This document shows positions 12,279 to 20,314 of a DNA stretch of 22,433 bases, piece after piece. Below the pieces are notes generated by a model. The model worked only from the letters and a program-made list of their open reading frames with translations. It did not search any database and was not told the origin of the DNA. Each line of letters starts with the position of its first letter. Position 1 is the first letter of the stretch. Origin of the DNA: JBBQWZ01 sp043788745 (lineage in GTDB: Bacteria; Acidobacteriota; Terriglobia; Bryobacterales; Bryobacteraceae). The translations under genes were made by a program, and so were the position numbers. Where the stretch lies: NCBI GenBank assembly GCA_043788745.1, contig JAYVTO010000058.1:1-22433 (forward strand). Direction: 5' to 3'.

Positions 12279-15200
12279 GTGAACCGAATTTTTTTCGTCC
12301 TAGTGCTGCTTTATTCGAAGCTTGTCTGCGGGCAGGCGCTGACTGCGATCGTCACTGGCTCGGTGACGGACGGCTCGAAGGCCACGGTGGCGGGCGCGAA
12401 GATTGTCGCGCTGCAAACGGAAACGAACGCCAAGTTCGAGACGGAGACGAACGGCTCCGGACTCTACAACTTCTCCGCGCTGCCGCTCGGGAAGTATCGT
12501 TTATCGGCGGAAAAGCAGGGCTTCAAGCTGGACGTGGTTTCGGGCATTCAGTTAACGGTGGGTTCGAACGTCTCCTACGACTTTCAATTGGAACTTGGGT
12601 CGACGTCGTCGGTGGTAGAGGTGACAGCCGCCAACGATTCTCTAATCAACACGGTGGTGTCGTCGGTGGGCGGAGTCGTCAGCGGCGAGAAGATTCTCAA
12701 TCTTCCGATCGTCAGCCGCAATGCGCTGGGATTCACGACGCTGCAGGCAGGCACGGTTGGAGGCAATTTTGCCGGATCGCGCATTGGCGCACTCAACATC
12801 ACAATCGATGGTATCAACGTGCAGGATAACCGGATCAATTCGGGCGTGAGTTCGACGTCGACGGCGAGCGTCGATATCGTCGAAGAATTCCGCGTCATCA
12901 CCTCGCCGGCCGACGCCGAGTACGGGCGCGGCAGCGGGCAGATCCAGGCGCGCACGCGCAGTGGTACGAATGAATTTCGCGGCAGCGTTTTTGAGCTGCA
13001 TCGCAACACTGTGCTGAACGCGAACAACTGGTTCAACAATCAGCGCGGCCAGAACGCGGCCGACAATCCGATCTCGCCGCGCGACCGCCTGGTGTTGAAT
13101 AACTTCGGCGGCCGGATCGGCGGACCAATCCGGAAGAACAAGACATTTTTCCATTTCAACTACGAGGGGTTCCGCCAAGCGACACGCGACGCGGTCAACA
13201 CAACGGTGTTGACGCAGACGGCACGGCAGGGCCTGTATCGCTTTTATCCAGGCGCCCGAAACGGCAACACGACGGCTGCTGTTCCGACCGTTGATTTGAG
13301 CGGAGCTCCGGTGCGGCCGGCGGGTGCGACGGCCGACTTACAGACGGTGAATTTGCTCAGCGTGGATCCGGCGCGAAACCGGCTGGATCCGACAGGCACC
13401 TCCAGCCGCTTTATCGGGCTCACGCCGCTGCCCAACAATTTCCGGCTGGGCGACGGCCTGAACACGGCGGGCTTCACGTGGAGCAGGCCTTCGCTCGATA
13501 CGCAGAATCTCTATCGCTTCAAGATCGACCACATCTTCACTCCGAAGCACCGCGCCGAAGTGAGTTGGCAGCACGAAGCGGAGGACATCTCGAACGGCTT
13601 CCAGGCCCAGCCGTATCCGGCGTCGCCGGGCGGGAGCAACACATCCCGGACAGACTTTCTTTCCCTGGGCTTCGACTCTACGCTGACACCGCGATTCCTG
13701 AATCAATTCCGCGCTGGATTCAACCGGCCGCTGGTCCGATTTAACTCGCCGTGGGAACTGCAGGGGCGCGACGTCCTGGGAAAATCGGGCAACGACTTTT
13801 TTTATCCTTCGTTCTCTTCGTTCACGAATGCGATCGTCGATCAGGATCCGCAGGGGCGCATCTCGCCGGTGTATCAGTGGAGCGACACAATTGGCTATTC
13901 GACCGGCAAGCACAACATTCGAGCCGGCGGCGAAGTCCGGTTCGTGAGTTCGAACGGATTTAACTCCTTCACCGTGGTGCCCCGCGCGACGGTTGGTTCG
14001 GGTGTGCTGCCGGCTACGCCTGTGAACAACATCGCGGGCATCGGCGTGAATAACGCGACCGCGTCGGCAATTCTCAACGATCTGACCGGAACGCTCGCGA
14101 GCAAGTCCCAGGCGTTTAATGCGACGGGCGGCACGAATCCGCAGTTTGTTCCCGGTGAGCCGCGGCAGCGCACGTGGCGGCAGCGGGAGTTGAGCTGGTT
14201 CTTCAAAGACGATTGGCGCATCCGCCGGAACCTGACGTTGAATCTCGGCGTCCGCTGGGATTATTACGGAGTGCAGTATGAGGCGCTGGGACGCATGGCT
14301 GGTTTCACCAATGGTTCGGCGGGAATCTTCGGTTTATCGGGCACGGACTTCTCGGCGTTGTTCCGGCCTGGCGTGTTCAACGGCTCGCTGTCGGAAGTGC
14401 AGCTGGTGGGGCGGAACTCCCCTTCTCCGGACAAGAACTTGACGCAGCCGGATTACAATAATTTTGCTCCGGCCGTTGGAATTTCGTGGCAGTTGCCGAA
14501 GATGAAGCGCGAAACCGTGTTTCGCGCGGGCTACGGCTGGGGCTACGAGCGAAATTCGATCCGGAACCTCGATGTGTTTGCAGCAGACGTTCCTGGCTTG
14601 CGAACCGTGAACGTATTCCGCTCGTCGTCCGTGCTGAATTTCGCCAACGTGCCCACGCTGACGCCGACAGGAAAACCACTGACGCCAATTGGCCTCGATG
14701 ACCGCGGCCAAACGGGGTACGCGTGGGACAGCGGCCTGAGAGCGCCGTACACGCAGAACTTCAACGCGTCGATCATGCACCGGCTGCCTTGGAGCACAAC
14801 GCTCGAGGTGCGCTACGTGGGATCGAAGTCTGCGCGACTGTTGCGCGCGACGGACGTGAATGAGTTGAATATTTTTGAGAATGGCATTCTCAGCGCTTAT
14901 CAGAGCGCGCAAGCAGGCGGAGAGGCTCCGCTGTTCGACCGCGTATTTGGCGGACTCAACATTAGCGGTTTCGGCGTCGTCGACGGACAGAACGGACGCA
15001 CGGGCGCGGCGGCGATTCGCTTCCTGCAGCCGGGCGCGTTCGCGAACAACAACGTTGCGTCGATCGCGTCGTATCTGAATGCGAGCACGCTGATCGGGAC
15101 GCCGGGCAGCCTGCTGGTTCGAGGCGGACTGCCGTCGAACTTTGCGGTCGCGAATCCGCAGTTCAGTTCTGCGCTCTATCTCGGCAACCTTTCGAGTAGC

Positions 15201-16028
15201 ACCTATCATTCGCTGCAGACCGAGGTTCGGCGTCAAGTGGCAAAGGGTTTGCAGATCCAGGCGAACTGGACGTGGTCTAGGGCGATTGGCGACGAAGAGG
15301 GCGGAGGCCAGAATCTGCTGAACAGCTTCCGTACCAATCGCAATCGGCGGTTCGACAAGCGCCTGCTGGCGTTCCATCGCACGCACGTCTTCCGGTCGAA
15401 CTGGATTTACGACTTGCCGGTCGGCAAGGGGCAGCATTTCTTCAACAGCCTGCCCGGAGCCCTGGATCGCGTGGTCGGAGGCTGGAGCGTTTCGTCGATC
15501 TTCAACCTGTTTACGGGGCAGCCGCTGAGCTTCATCTCCGGAATCCAGTCGTTCAATTCGTTTGGCGGCGACAACAACGCCGACGCGACCGGGCCGATGG
15601 CCTCGGGCGCCTACCGCGTCAGCATCGATGGCAATGGCGTGCAGTACTTCTCGGCGCTGCGGGCCGTCGAAGATCCGTACCGGGCCAGGCTGACGACCTT
15701 ACAGAATATTCGCGGCAGCTCTACCCTGTTCGCGATCGCCGACGCAAATGGCAACATCGTTCTGCGGAATCCGCAGCCGGGGACGATCGGGAATCTTTCG
15801 GACAACACATTCTACGGGCCGGGTTCGTTCCGGCTCGATGTGCGCATCAGCAAGCGGATCCGGATCAGCGAGAAGAGAGACTTCCAGCTCTATGTAGACG
15901 CCGAGAACGCTACGAACAGCCCGCAATGGGGCAATCCGAATACGTCGATCAACTCCGCGACGTTCGGGCGAATCACCGCCGCGGGCGGTACGCGCATTCT
16001 GGCGATCACCGGGCGAATCAATTTCTAG
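12279..16028 (+). CDS. Oar-like TonB-dependent outer-membrane receptor with N-terminal carboxypeptidase-regulatory-like domain
   Basis: Outer-membrane beta-barrel of 1249 aa, starting at GTG 12279 with AAAGGGG 5 nt upstream. The signal peptide is residues 1-19 (ending LVCGQA). A carboxypeptidase-regulatory-like (CarboxypepD_reg) beta-sandwich follows at about 22-105 (VTGSVTDGSKATVAGAKIVA; SGLYNFSALPLGKYRLSAEK). A plug domain covers about 112-240, including NITIDGINVQDNRI, VDIVEEFRVITSPADAEYGR and GTNEFRGSVFELHRN. The remaining thousand residues form barrel strands, including LNLGVRWDYYGVQYEALGRM. The C-terminus is GRINF, the terminal Phe expected for BAM-dependent insertion. This is the Oar/CarboxypepD-TonB class expanded in Acidobacteriota and thought to import large substrates such as oligosaccharides or peptides; the ligand is unknown. 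No TonB box was pinpointed and no SusD-like partner is adjacent. Confidence 0.95.
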   Translation: MNRIFFVLVLLYSKLVCGQALTAIVTGSVTDGSKATVAGAKIVALQTETNAKFETETNGSGLYNFSALPLGKYRLSAEKQGFKLDVVSGIQLTVGSNVSYDFQLELGSTSSVVEVTAANDSLINTVVSSVGGVVSGEKILNLPIVSRNALGFTTLQAGTVGGNFAGSRIGALNITIDGINVQDNRINSGVSSTSTASVDIVEEFRVITSPADAEYGRGSGQIQARTRSGTNEFRGSVFELHRNTVLNANNWFNNQRGQNAADNPISPRDRLVLNNFGGRIGGPIRKNKTFFHFNYEGFRQATRDAVNTTVLTQTARQGLYRFYPGARNGNTTAAVPTVDLSGAPVRPAGATADLQTVNLLSVDPARNRLDPTGTSSRFIGLTPLPNNFRLGDGLNTAGFTWSRPSLDTQNLYRFKIDHIFTPKHRAEVSWQHEAEDISNGFQAQPYPASPGGSNTSRTDFLSLGFDSTLTPRFLNQFRAGFNRPLVRFNSPWELQGRDVLGKSGNDFFYPSFSSFTNAIVDQDPQGRISPVYQWSDTIGYSTGKHNIRAGGEVRFVSSNGFNSFTVVPRATVGSGVLPATPVNNIAGIGVNNATASAILNDLTGTLASKSQAFNATGGTNPQFVPGEPRQRTWRQRELSWFFKDDWRIRRNLTLNLGVRWDYYGVQYEALGRMAGFTNGSAGIFGLSGTDFSALFRPGVFNGSLSEVQLVGRNSPSPDKNLTQPDYNNFAPAVGISWQLPKMKRETVFRAGYGWGYERNSIRNLDVFAADVPGLRTVNVFRSSSVLNFANVPTLTPTGKPLTPIGLDDRGQTGYAWDSGLRAPYTQNFNASIMHRLPWSTTLEVRYVGSKSARLLRATDVNELNIFENGILSAYQSAQAGGEAPLFDRVFGGLNISGFGVVDGQNGRTGAAAIRFLQPGAFANNNVASIASYLNASTLIGTPGSLLVRGGLPSNFAVANPQFSSALYLGNLSSSTYHSLQTEVRRQVAKGLQIQANWTWSRAIGDEEGGGQNLLNSFRTNRNRRFDKRLLAFHRTHVFRSNWIYDLPVGKGQHFFNSLPGALDRVVGGWSVSSIFNLFTGQPLSFISGIQSFNSFGGDNNADATGPMASGAYRVSIDGNGVQYFSALRAVEDPYRARLTTLQNIRGSSTLFAIADANGNIVLRNPQPGTIGNLSDNTFYGPGSFRLDVRISKRIRISEKRDFQLYVDAENATNSPQWGNPNTSINSATFGRITAAGGTRILAITGRINF

Positions 16029-16047
16029 GGGTTCGGCGCTTTTAGTA

Positions 16048-16080
16048 GGGGTTTCTTTGGCTCGAAGCCGGCGAGACCCC
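16048..16080 (+). terminator. Possible terminator hairpin after the TonB receptor
   Basis: GGGGTTTC (16048-16055) pairs with GAGACCCC (16073-16080) allowing one G-U pair, and an inner GGCT-CGA-AGCC hairpin stacks inside. There is no T tract afterwards, so if it terminates it is not a classical rho-independent site. Confidence 0.4.
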
Positions 16081-16125
16081 CGCCCTCGGAAAGACTCGAC
16101 CGGACGAACGCGGCAACCATGCTGT

Positions 16126-16131
16126 TATAAT
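16126..16131 (+). promoter_or_regulatory. -10 element (TATAAT) of the aminopeptidase-accB-accC operon
   Basis: A perfect TATAAT lies 24 bp before the aminopeptidase ATG, in otherwise GC-rich DNA. No good -35 hexamer is present at 16-18 bp spacing, though TCGACC lies further upstream (16096-16101). Confidence 0.6.
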
Positions 16132-16155
16132 CTAGTTTCGCCCCGCGTCTAAAAA

Positions 16156-17235
16156 ATGCCCGAATTCGAAAAACGCCGAATCGCCCTGGCCGCACGGTTT
16201 TCCGAACAAAAGATGGATGCCCTGCTCGTCACGCATGGGCCAAATGTTCGCTATCTTACTGGATTCACAGGCTCAAACGGGCTTCTGCTGATCAAGGCGG
16301 ATACTGCCGTTTTCTTTACCGACCCGCGGTATTCGGTGCAGGCCACGCAAGAAGTAACCTGCAAAACCGAGATCGTCCGGAAGGGCCCGTTGGTTGAGGC
16401 GGCTGCGAAGCTGGCGACGCGTTGGAAGATTAAGCGCCTGGGCTTCGGTAGCTCGCACCTGACGGTGGACGTTTTCGACCGTCTGAAAAGCGACCTGGCG
16501 CTTGGCGTCACTCTGAAGCCAACGCCGGGCCTCGTCGAGGCGCTGCGACTCATCAAATCGAACGAGGAAGTGGCGGCAATCCGGCGTGCCGTGGACGCCA
16601 ATTCAAATGCCTTCCAGCACACGGTTCCGCTCATCCGGCCCGGTCCGCGCGAGTCCGACGTGGCCGCGGAGTTGGAATTTCAGATGCGGCGCAACGGCGC
16701 GGAGAAGCCGTCGTTCGAAACAATCGTCGCCGCCGGCGTACGCTCGGCATTGCCGCATGCGCATCCGACGTCGCATCGGATTGCGAACGGCGAACTCCTG
16801 CTCATCGACATGGGAGCGACGGTCAACGGCTATACCAGCGACATGACGCGCGTCGCTTACCTGGGTACGCCGCCGCAGAAAATCAAGCGGATGTATCGCG
16901 CCGTGCTTGAGGCGCAAAAAGCGGCAATTTCGATTATCAAAGAGGGCGTCACGTGCGGGCAGGTGGACAAGGCCGCGCGGGACGTTCTGAAAAAGCATGG
17001 GCTTGAGAAGAACTTCCTGCATTCGACAGGACATGGCTTGGGCCTCGAAATCCACGAAGCGCCGCGGGTGGCGGCCGGCGAGAAAACCAAACTCGAATCC
17101 GGCATGGTGATCACGATCGAACCCGGCGCGTATGAAGAAGGGTTCGGCGGCATCCGCATCGAGGACACGGTTCTCGTAACGCGCTATAGTCGCGAAGTGC
17201 TGACGCCGACGCCCAAGGAACTTATCAACCTCTAA
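16156..17235 (+). CDS. M24B-family Xaa-Pro aminopeptidase/dipeptidase
   Basis: Cytoplasmic metallopeptidase of 359 aa that removes residues next to proline. The N-terminal creatinase-like domain spans about 5-130 (LLVTHGPNVRYLTGFTGSNG). The catalytic pita-bread domain spans about 135-355. All five metal ligands are visible: D218 and D229 in LIDMGATVNGYTSDMTR, H293 in HSTGHGLGLEIHE, E322 in ITIEPGAYEEG and E336 in GGIRIEDTVLV. The length matches the YpdF/PepQ-like short form rather than E. coli PepP (about 440 aa). No strong Shine-Dalgarno sequence is seen; an A run precedes the ATG. Its TAA overlaps the accB ATG. This gene order is common, but the efp gene often found between the aminopeptidase and accB is absent. 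Confidence 0.94.
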   Translation: MPEFEKRRIALAARFSEQKMDALLVTHGPNVRYLTGFTGSNGLLLIKADTAVFFTDPRYSVQATQEVTCKTEIVRKGPLVEAAAKLATRWKIKRLGFGSSHLTVDVFDRLKSDLALGVTLKPTPGLVEALRLIKSNEEVAAIRRAVDANSNAFQHTVPLIRPGPRESDVAAELEFQMRRNGAEKPSFETIVAAGVRSALPHAHPTSHRIANGELLLIDMGATVNGYTSDMTRVAYLGTPPQKIKRMYRAVLEAQKAAISIIKEGVTCGQVDKAARDVLKKHGLEKNFLHSTGHGLGLEIHEAPRVAAGEKTKLESGMVITIEPGAYEEGFGGIRIEDTVLVTRYSREVLTPTPKELINL

Positions 17236-17732
17236 TGACCATCGACGAGATCAAAGAACTCCTGCACCTATTCAACGAAAGCGGAGTGGCTGAGCTGGAA
17301 GTACAGCGCGGGGATAATCGTGTGCGCATTCGCCGCAATGGCGGGATGCAGGACTTTGTGGCAGCGGCTCCGCCACCGGTTGCGTTTCCGGTTCCGCCCG
17401 CGATGCCGGCGTCACCGCAGAGTGGTGGTTCGGTTCCGTCCGTGGCTCCGGTGCCTCCCGCGATGCCTTCGCCCAAATCCGTAGACGCGGACGCGTATCT
17501 TGCGAAGTCGCCCATCGTGGGCACTTACTACGATGCGCCGAAGCCCGGAGATCCAGTGTTCGTCAAGGTCGGCGACACCGTCGAAGTGGGGCAAGTTCTC
17601 TGCATCATCGAATCGATGAAGCTGATGAACGAGATTGAAGCGGAAGTGGCCGGCACGGTTACCGGCAAGCTGGTCGAAAACGGCCGGCCCGTTGAGTACG
17701 GCGAAGCGCTGTTCTCGATCCGCCAGCGATAA
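17235..17732 (+). CDS. accB: Biotin carboxyl carrier protein of acetyl-CoA carboxylase
   Basis: AccB, 165 aa, carries the biotin that shuttles CO2 from biotin carboxylase to carboxyltransferase in the first step of fatty acid synthesis. The N-terminal TIDEIKELLHLFNESGVAEL helix region and the RGDNRVRIRRNG strand are typical. A Pro/Ala/Val-rich linker covers about 40-78. The biotinyl domain occupies about 85-165; K129 within ESMKLMNEIEA is the biotinylated lysine. The start codon shares a base with the upstream stop (TAATG), so translation is coupled. It is followed 11 nt later by accC. The carboxyltransferase genes accA and accD are not in the window. Confidence 0.97.
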   Translation: MTIDEIKELLHLFNESGVAELEVQRGDNRVRIRRNGGMQDFVAAAPPPVAFPVPPAMPASPQSGGSVPSVAPVPPAMPSPKSVDADAYLAKSPIVGTYYDAPKPGDPVFVKVGDTVEVGQVLCIIESMKLMNEIEAEVAGTVTGKLVENGRPVEYGEALFSIRQR

Positions 17733-17743
17733 GCGCCTCCGCC

Positions 17744-19099
17744 ATGTTCAAGAAAATTCTCATTGCCAATCGCGGCGAAATTGCGCTGCGCGTCATCTGC
17801 GCGTGCAAGGACCTCGGCATCCGCACGGTCGCCGTGTATTCGGAAGCCGACCGTTACGGTTTGCATGCCCGCTTCGCCGACGAGGCCATCTGCATTGGAC
17901 CCGCGAAGAGCGCGCGCAGTTATCTCGATATTCCGAGCGTCATCAGCGCCGCCGAGATCACGAACGTCGACGCCATCCATCCGGGCTACGGATTCCTGAG
18001 CGAAAACGCGGATTTCGCCGAAGTCTGCGAGACGTCGGGGCTGAAGTTCATCGGGCCGAAGCCGGATGTCATCCGGCGCATGGGCCTGAAGCAGATTGCG
18101 CGCTCGGTGATGGAAGAAGCAGGCGTGCCGATTCTGCCGGGTTCAAAGGGCGTCCTGCAAACGATGGAGGAAGCCGAGGAATTGGCCGAGCAGATCGGCT
18201 ATCCGGTCATCCTCAAGGCATCGGCTGGCGGCGGCGGGCGCGGCATGCGCATCGTGCGCGAGCGCAGCGAGCTTCACAATTTCCTGCCGGCGGCACAGGC
18301 CGAAGCAGCCGCCGCATTCAACAACGGCGATGTGTACATGGAGAAGCTGGTGGAGGCTCCGCGGCACATTGAGTTTCAGGTGCTGGCGGATCACTACGGC
18401 AACGTCGAAGTACTCGGCGAGCGCGAGTGCTCGATTCAACGGCGTCATCAGAAGCTAATCGAAGAGGCTCCGTCGACGGCCGTGACTCCGGAATTGCGTT
18501 CGCGTATTTCGGAAGCGCTGCGCGTGGCTATGAAGGCCATCGGCTATACCAACGCAGGCACCGTCGAATTCCTGATGGATCAGACGGGCAAACTCTACTT
18601 CATTGAAGTGAACGCACGCATCCAGGTAGAGCATCCCGTGACGGAAGCGGTTACGGGAACCGATCTTGTCAAGGCGCAGATCCTGATCGCGAGCGGTGCG
18701 CGCCTCGAAGAAGTGATTCCACAGCCGACTGTGATCCGCGGACACGCGATCGAGTGCCGCATCAACGCCGAGCATCCGCAGACGTTCGTACCTTCTCCGG
18801 GGCGCATTACCGGCTTGAATTTGCCCGGCGGTATCGGCGTGCGCGTGGACACGGCGGCGTATCACGATCACGTGATTCCGCCCTATTATGATTCGCTCGT
18901 CGCGAAACTGATTACGTCGGGCAAAGATCGTACCGAAGCGATCGCGCGCATGGAACGCGCTCTCGACATGTTCGTCGTCGAGGGGATCTACACGTCGATC
19001 CCGCTGCACCAGCAGATTCTGAAACACCCTGATTTCATCAGCGGAAATCTGGATACCAGCTTCCTGGTGCGAACCGGCTTGGCCGGCGGGCACAAGTAG
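17744..19099 (+). CDS. accC: Biotin carboxylase subunit of acetyl-CoA carboxylase
   Basis: AccC, 451 aa, ATP-dependent carboxylation of the biotin on AccB using bicarbonate. The N-terminal domain begins FKKILIANRGEIALRVICA and includes HPGYGFLSENADFAE (79-93). The ATP-grasp glycine loop KASAGGGGRGMR is at 158-169. The active-site cluster EVNARIQVEHPVTE starts at E288; E288, N290, R292 and E296 fall at the same numbers as in the E. coli enzyme. The C-terminal domain includes VDTAAYHDHVIPPYYDSLVAK. The length is normal. It is the last gene of the aminopeptidase-accB-accC operon; no clear terminator was seen downstream. Confidence 0.98.
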   Translation: MFKKILIANRGEIALRVICACKDLGIRTVAVYSEADRYGLHARFADEAICIGPAKSARSYLDIPSVISAAEITNVDAIHPGYGFLSENADFAEVCETSGLKFIGPKPDVIRRMGLKQIARSVMEEAGVPILPGSKGVLQTMEEAEELAEQIGYPVILKASAGGGGRGMRIVRERSELHNFLPAAQAEAAAAFNNGDVYMEKLVEAPRHIEFQVLADHYGNVEVLGERECSIQRRHQKLIEEAPSTAVTPELRSRISEALRVAMKAIGYTNAGTVEFLMDQTGKLYFIEVNARIQVEHPVTEAVTGTDLVKAQILIASGARLEEVIPQPTVIRGHAIECRINAEHPQTFVPSPGRITGLNLPGGIGVRVDTAAYHDHVIPPYYDSLVAKLITSGKDRTEAIARMERALDMFVVEGIYTSIPLHQQILKHPDFISGNLDTSFLVRTGLAGGHK

Positions 19100-19100
19100 A

Positions 19101-19296
19101 TTACTTCCGCCTTCGAAAGAATCGCTCCTCGTAGTGAAGACGTTCCGGCTTACCCAGCTTGCATTTCGTGAAGTCGGGGTGCGCTGGATTGATCAGCCAC
19201 TTGTGGTCCGGCGGCGCGAATCCGAGCTAGAAACGCCTCTCCGATGTTTTACCGTCTCCGGCTTTCGACTGTCTCGAACTGTAGTTGGGTTGGCAT
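19101..19296 (-). pseudogene. Broken small gene with strong ribosome binding site
   Basis: On the minus strand AAGGAGA (19301-19307) precedes ATG 19296 by 4 nt, but the frame encodes only MPTQLQFETVESRRR before TAA. In the +1 frame, after a TAG at 19227-19229, a 41-codon stretch runs to a TAA at 19101-19103 and looks like real protein: FAPPDHKWLINPAHPDFTKC, then KLGKPERLHYEERFFRRRK. The NPAHPDF pattern near a basic end recalls the C-terminus of RES-domain (NAD phosphorylase toxin) proteins, but the match is weak. One frameshift plus one nonsense change would join the pieces into a small protein of about 65 residues. It could also be unrelated short frames. Confidence 0.4.
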
Positions 19297-19318
19297 GTTT
19301 TCTCCTTGCTAGTCAACT

Positions 19319-19334
19319 GTGCGGTTGCCCGCAC
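19319..19334. repeat. Short palindrome between the sugar kinase and the broken small gene
   Basis: GTGCGG-TTGC-CCGCAC is a perfect 6-bp inverted repeat with a 4-nt loop, 22 bp past the sugar kinase stop codon. There is no T tract on the minus strand, so its role as a terminator is doubtful. Confidence 0.4.
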
Positions 19335-19355
19335 AACAAACGGCACCTGGCCGGC

Positions 19356-20234
19356 CTAGGACCCGAGGGATTCGGCCGCGAGCGCGAATGCGCCCATCAC
19401 TCCGGCATCGGCACCGAGTACCGGCGCAACCACGAAGGCATCAATACTTTCGACAATCGCTGGGCTTTGCAGATAGCCTCCAAGCACGGAGAGCAGCCGC
19501 GATCGCAAGGACTTCCAATCAACGCTCCGCATCACGCTACCGCCGATCACGATGCGCTCGGGCGAAAGCGTGAGCGTGAAATTCGCGAGAGCCAGTGCGA
19601 GATACTCGGCCTCTAGCGTCCAGGCCGGATGGTCGGCGGGCAGCGATTCCGCCGGCGCGGCATGTCGTTGCCGAATGGCTTCGCCAGACGCGAGACCCTC
19701 CAAGCAATCGCCGTGCGAGGGGCAGCAGCCGCGAAAAGGATCTTTCGCCCAATCATGCGGAACGCGAATGTGACCCATTTCCGGATGCGCGAGACCATGA
19801 AGCAGTCGGCCGTTGATCATCGCGCCTCCACCGATTCCGGTGCCGACGGTGAGGTAGAGAAACGTGTCGAGTCCGCGGGCTGCGCCCCAACGGTGCTCGG
19901 CGAGCGCAGCGCCGTTCACGTCCGTGTCGAAGGCGATGTGTGCCACACCGGTGGCACGCCGGACGGCTCCGACGAGATCGAACTGCCGCCAGTCGAGCTT
20001 CGGAGTTGTTGTGATGCGGCCGTAGGTTGGCGAGGCGGGATGCAAATCGATCGGCCCGAAGGAAGCGATTCCGATGGCTTCGACACGATTGCGTGCAAAG
20101 AACGCGGCGACTTCGTCGACGGTTATTGCCGGAGTTGCGGTCGGAATCTCAACACGCGCGTGCAGAACGCCGTCCGCAGTTCCGGCGGCGCACACGAACT
20201 TGGTTCCGCCCGCCTCAATTCCTCCGAGGAGCAT
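19356..20234 (-). CDS. ROK-family sugar kinase, fructokinase type
   Basis: Cytoplasmic ATP-dependent sugar kinase of 292 aa, most like ScrK/YdhR-type fructokinases. ATG 20234 is chosen because the protein then starts directly with the phosphate-binding motif LLGGIEAGGTKFVC; the 14-codon extension upstream has no support. D105 in DTDVNGAALAEHRWG is the expected catalytic base. GTGIGGG (131-137) is the second ATP loop. Zinc ligands fit the fructokinase subgroup: H155 in EMGHI, then C171, H174 and C177 in CCPSHGDCLEG. No Shine-Dalgarno sequence is visible; TAGACT lies 8 nt before the ATG, suggesting a leaderless transcript. It follows manC by 80 bp on the same strand, so a link to mannose/fructose-6-phosphate metabolism is plausible (inference). 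Confidence 0.92.
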   Translation of the reverse strand: MLLGGIEAGGTKFVCAAGTADGVLHARVEIPTATPAITVDEVAAFFARNRVEAIGIASFGPIDLHPASPTYGRITTTPKLDWRQFDLVGAVRRATGVAHIAFDTDVNGAALAEHRWGAARGLDTFLYLTVGTGIGGGAMINGRLLHGLAHPEMGHIRVPHDWAKDPFRGCCPSHGDCLEGLASGEAIRQRHAAPAESLPADHPAWTLEAEYLALALANFTLTLSPERIVIGGSVMRSVDWKSLRSRLLSVLGGYLQSPAIVESIDAFVVAPVLGADAGVMGAFALAAESLGS

Positions 20235-20242
20235 ATTGTGTG

Positions 20243-20248
20243 AGTCTA
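20243..20248 (-). promoter_or_regulatory. Possible -10 element for a leaderless sugar kinase transcript
   Basis: TAGACT on the minus strand ends 8 nt before ATG 20234, so transcription would begin at or next to the start codon. No -35 hexamer at normal spacing was found. If real, the kinase has a promoter of its own besides read-through from manC. Confidence 0.35.
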
Positions 20249-20314
20249 GCAATCGGCGCACTGGCGGCTGCGCCAAAGGAGTTTGGCCGATCGGGAAATC
20301 GGCGTTCGCCGGAC

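Noticed and set aside
14334..15437. 367-codon minus-strand open frame inside the TonB receptor gene
   Set aside because: Arg/Gln-rich low-complexity shadow of a GC-rich gene with clear barrel and plug motifs on the other strand.
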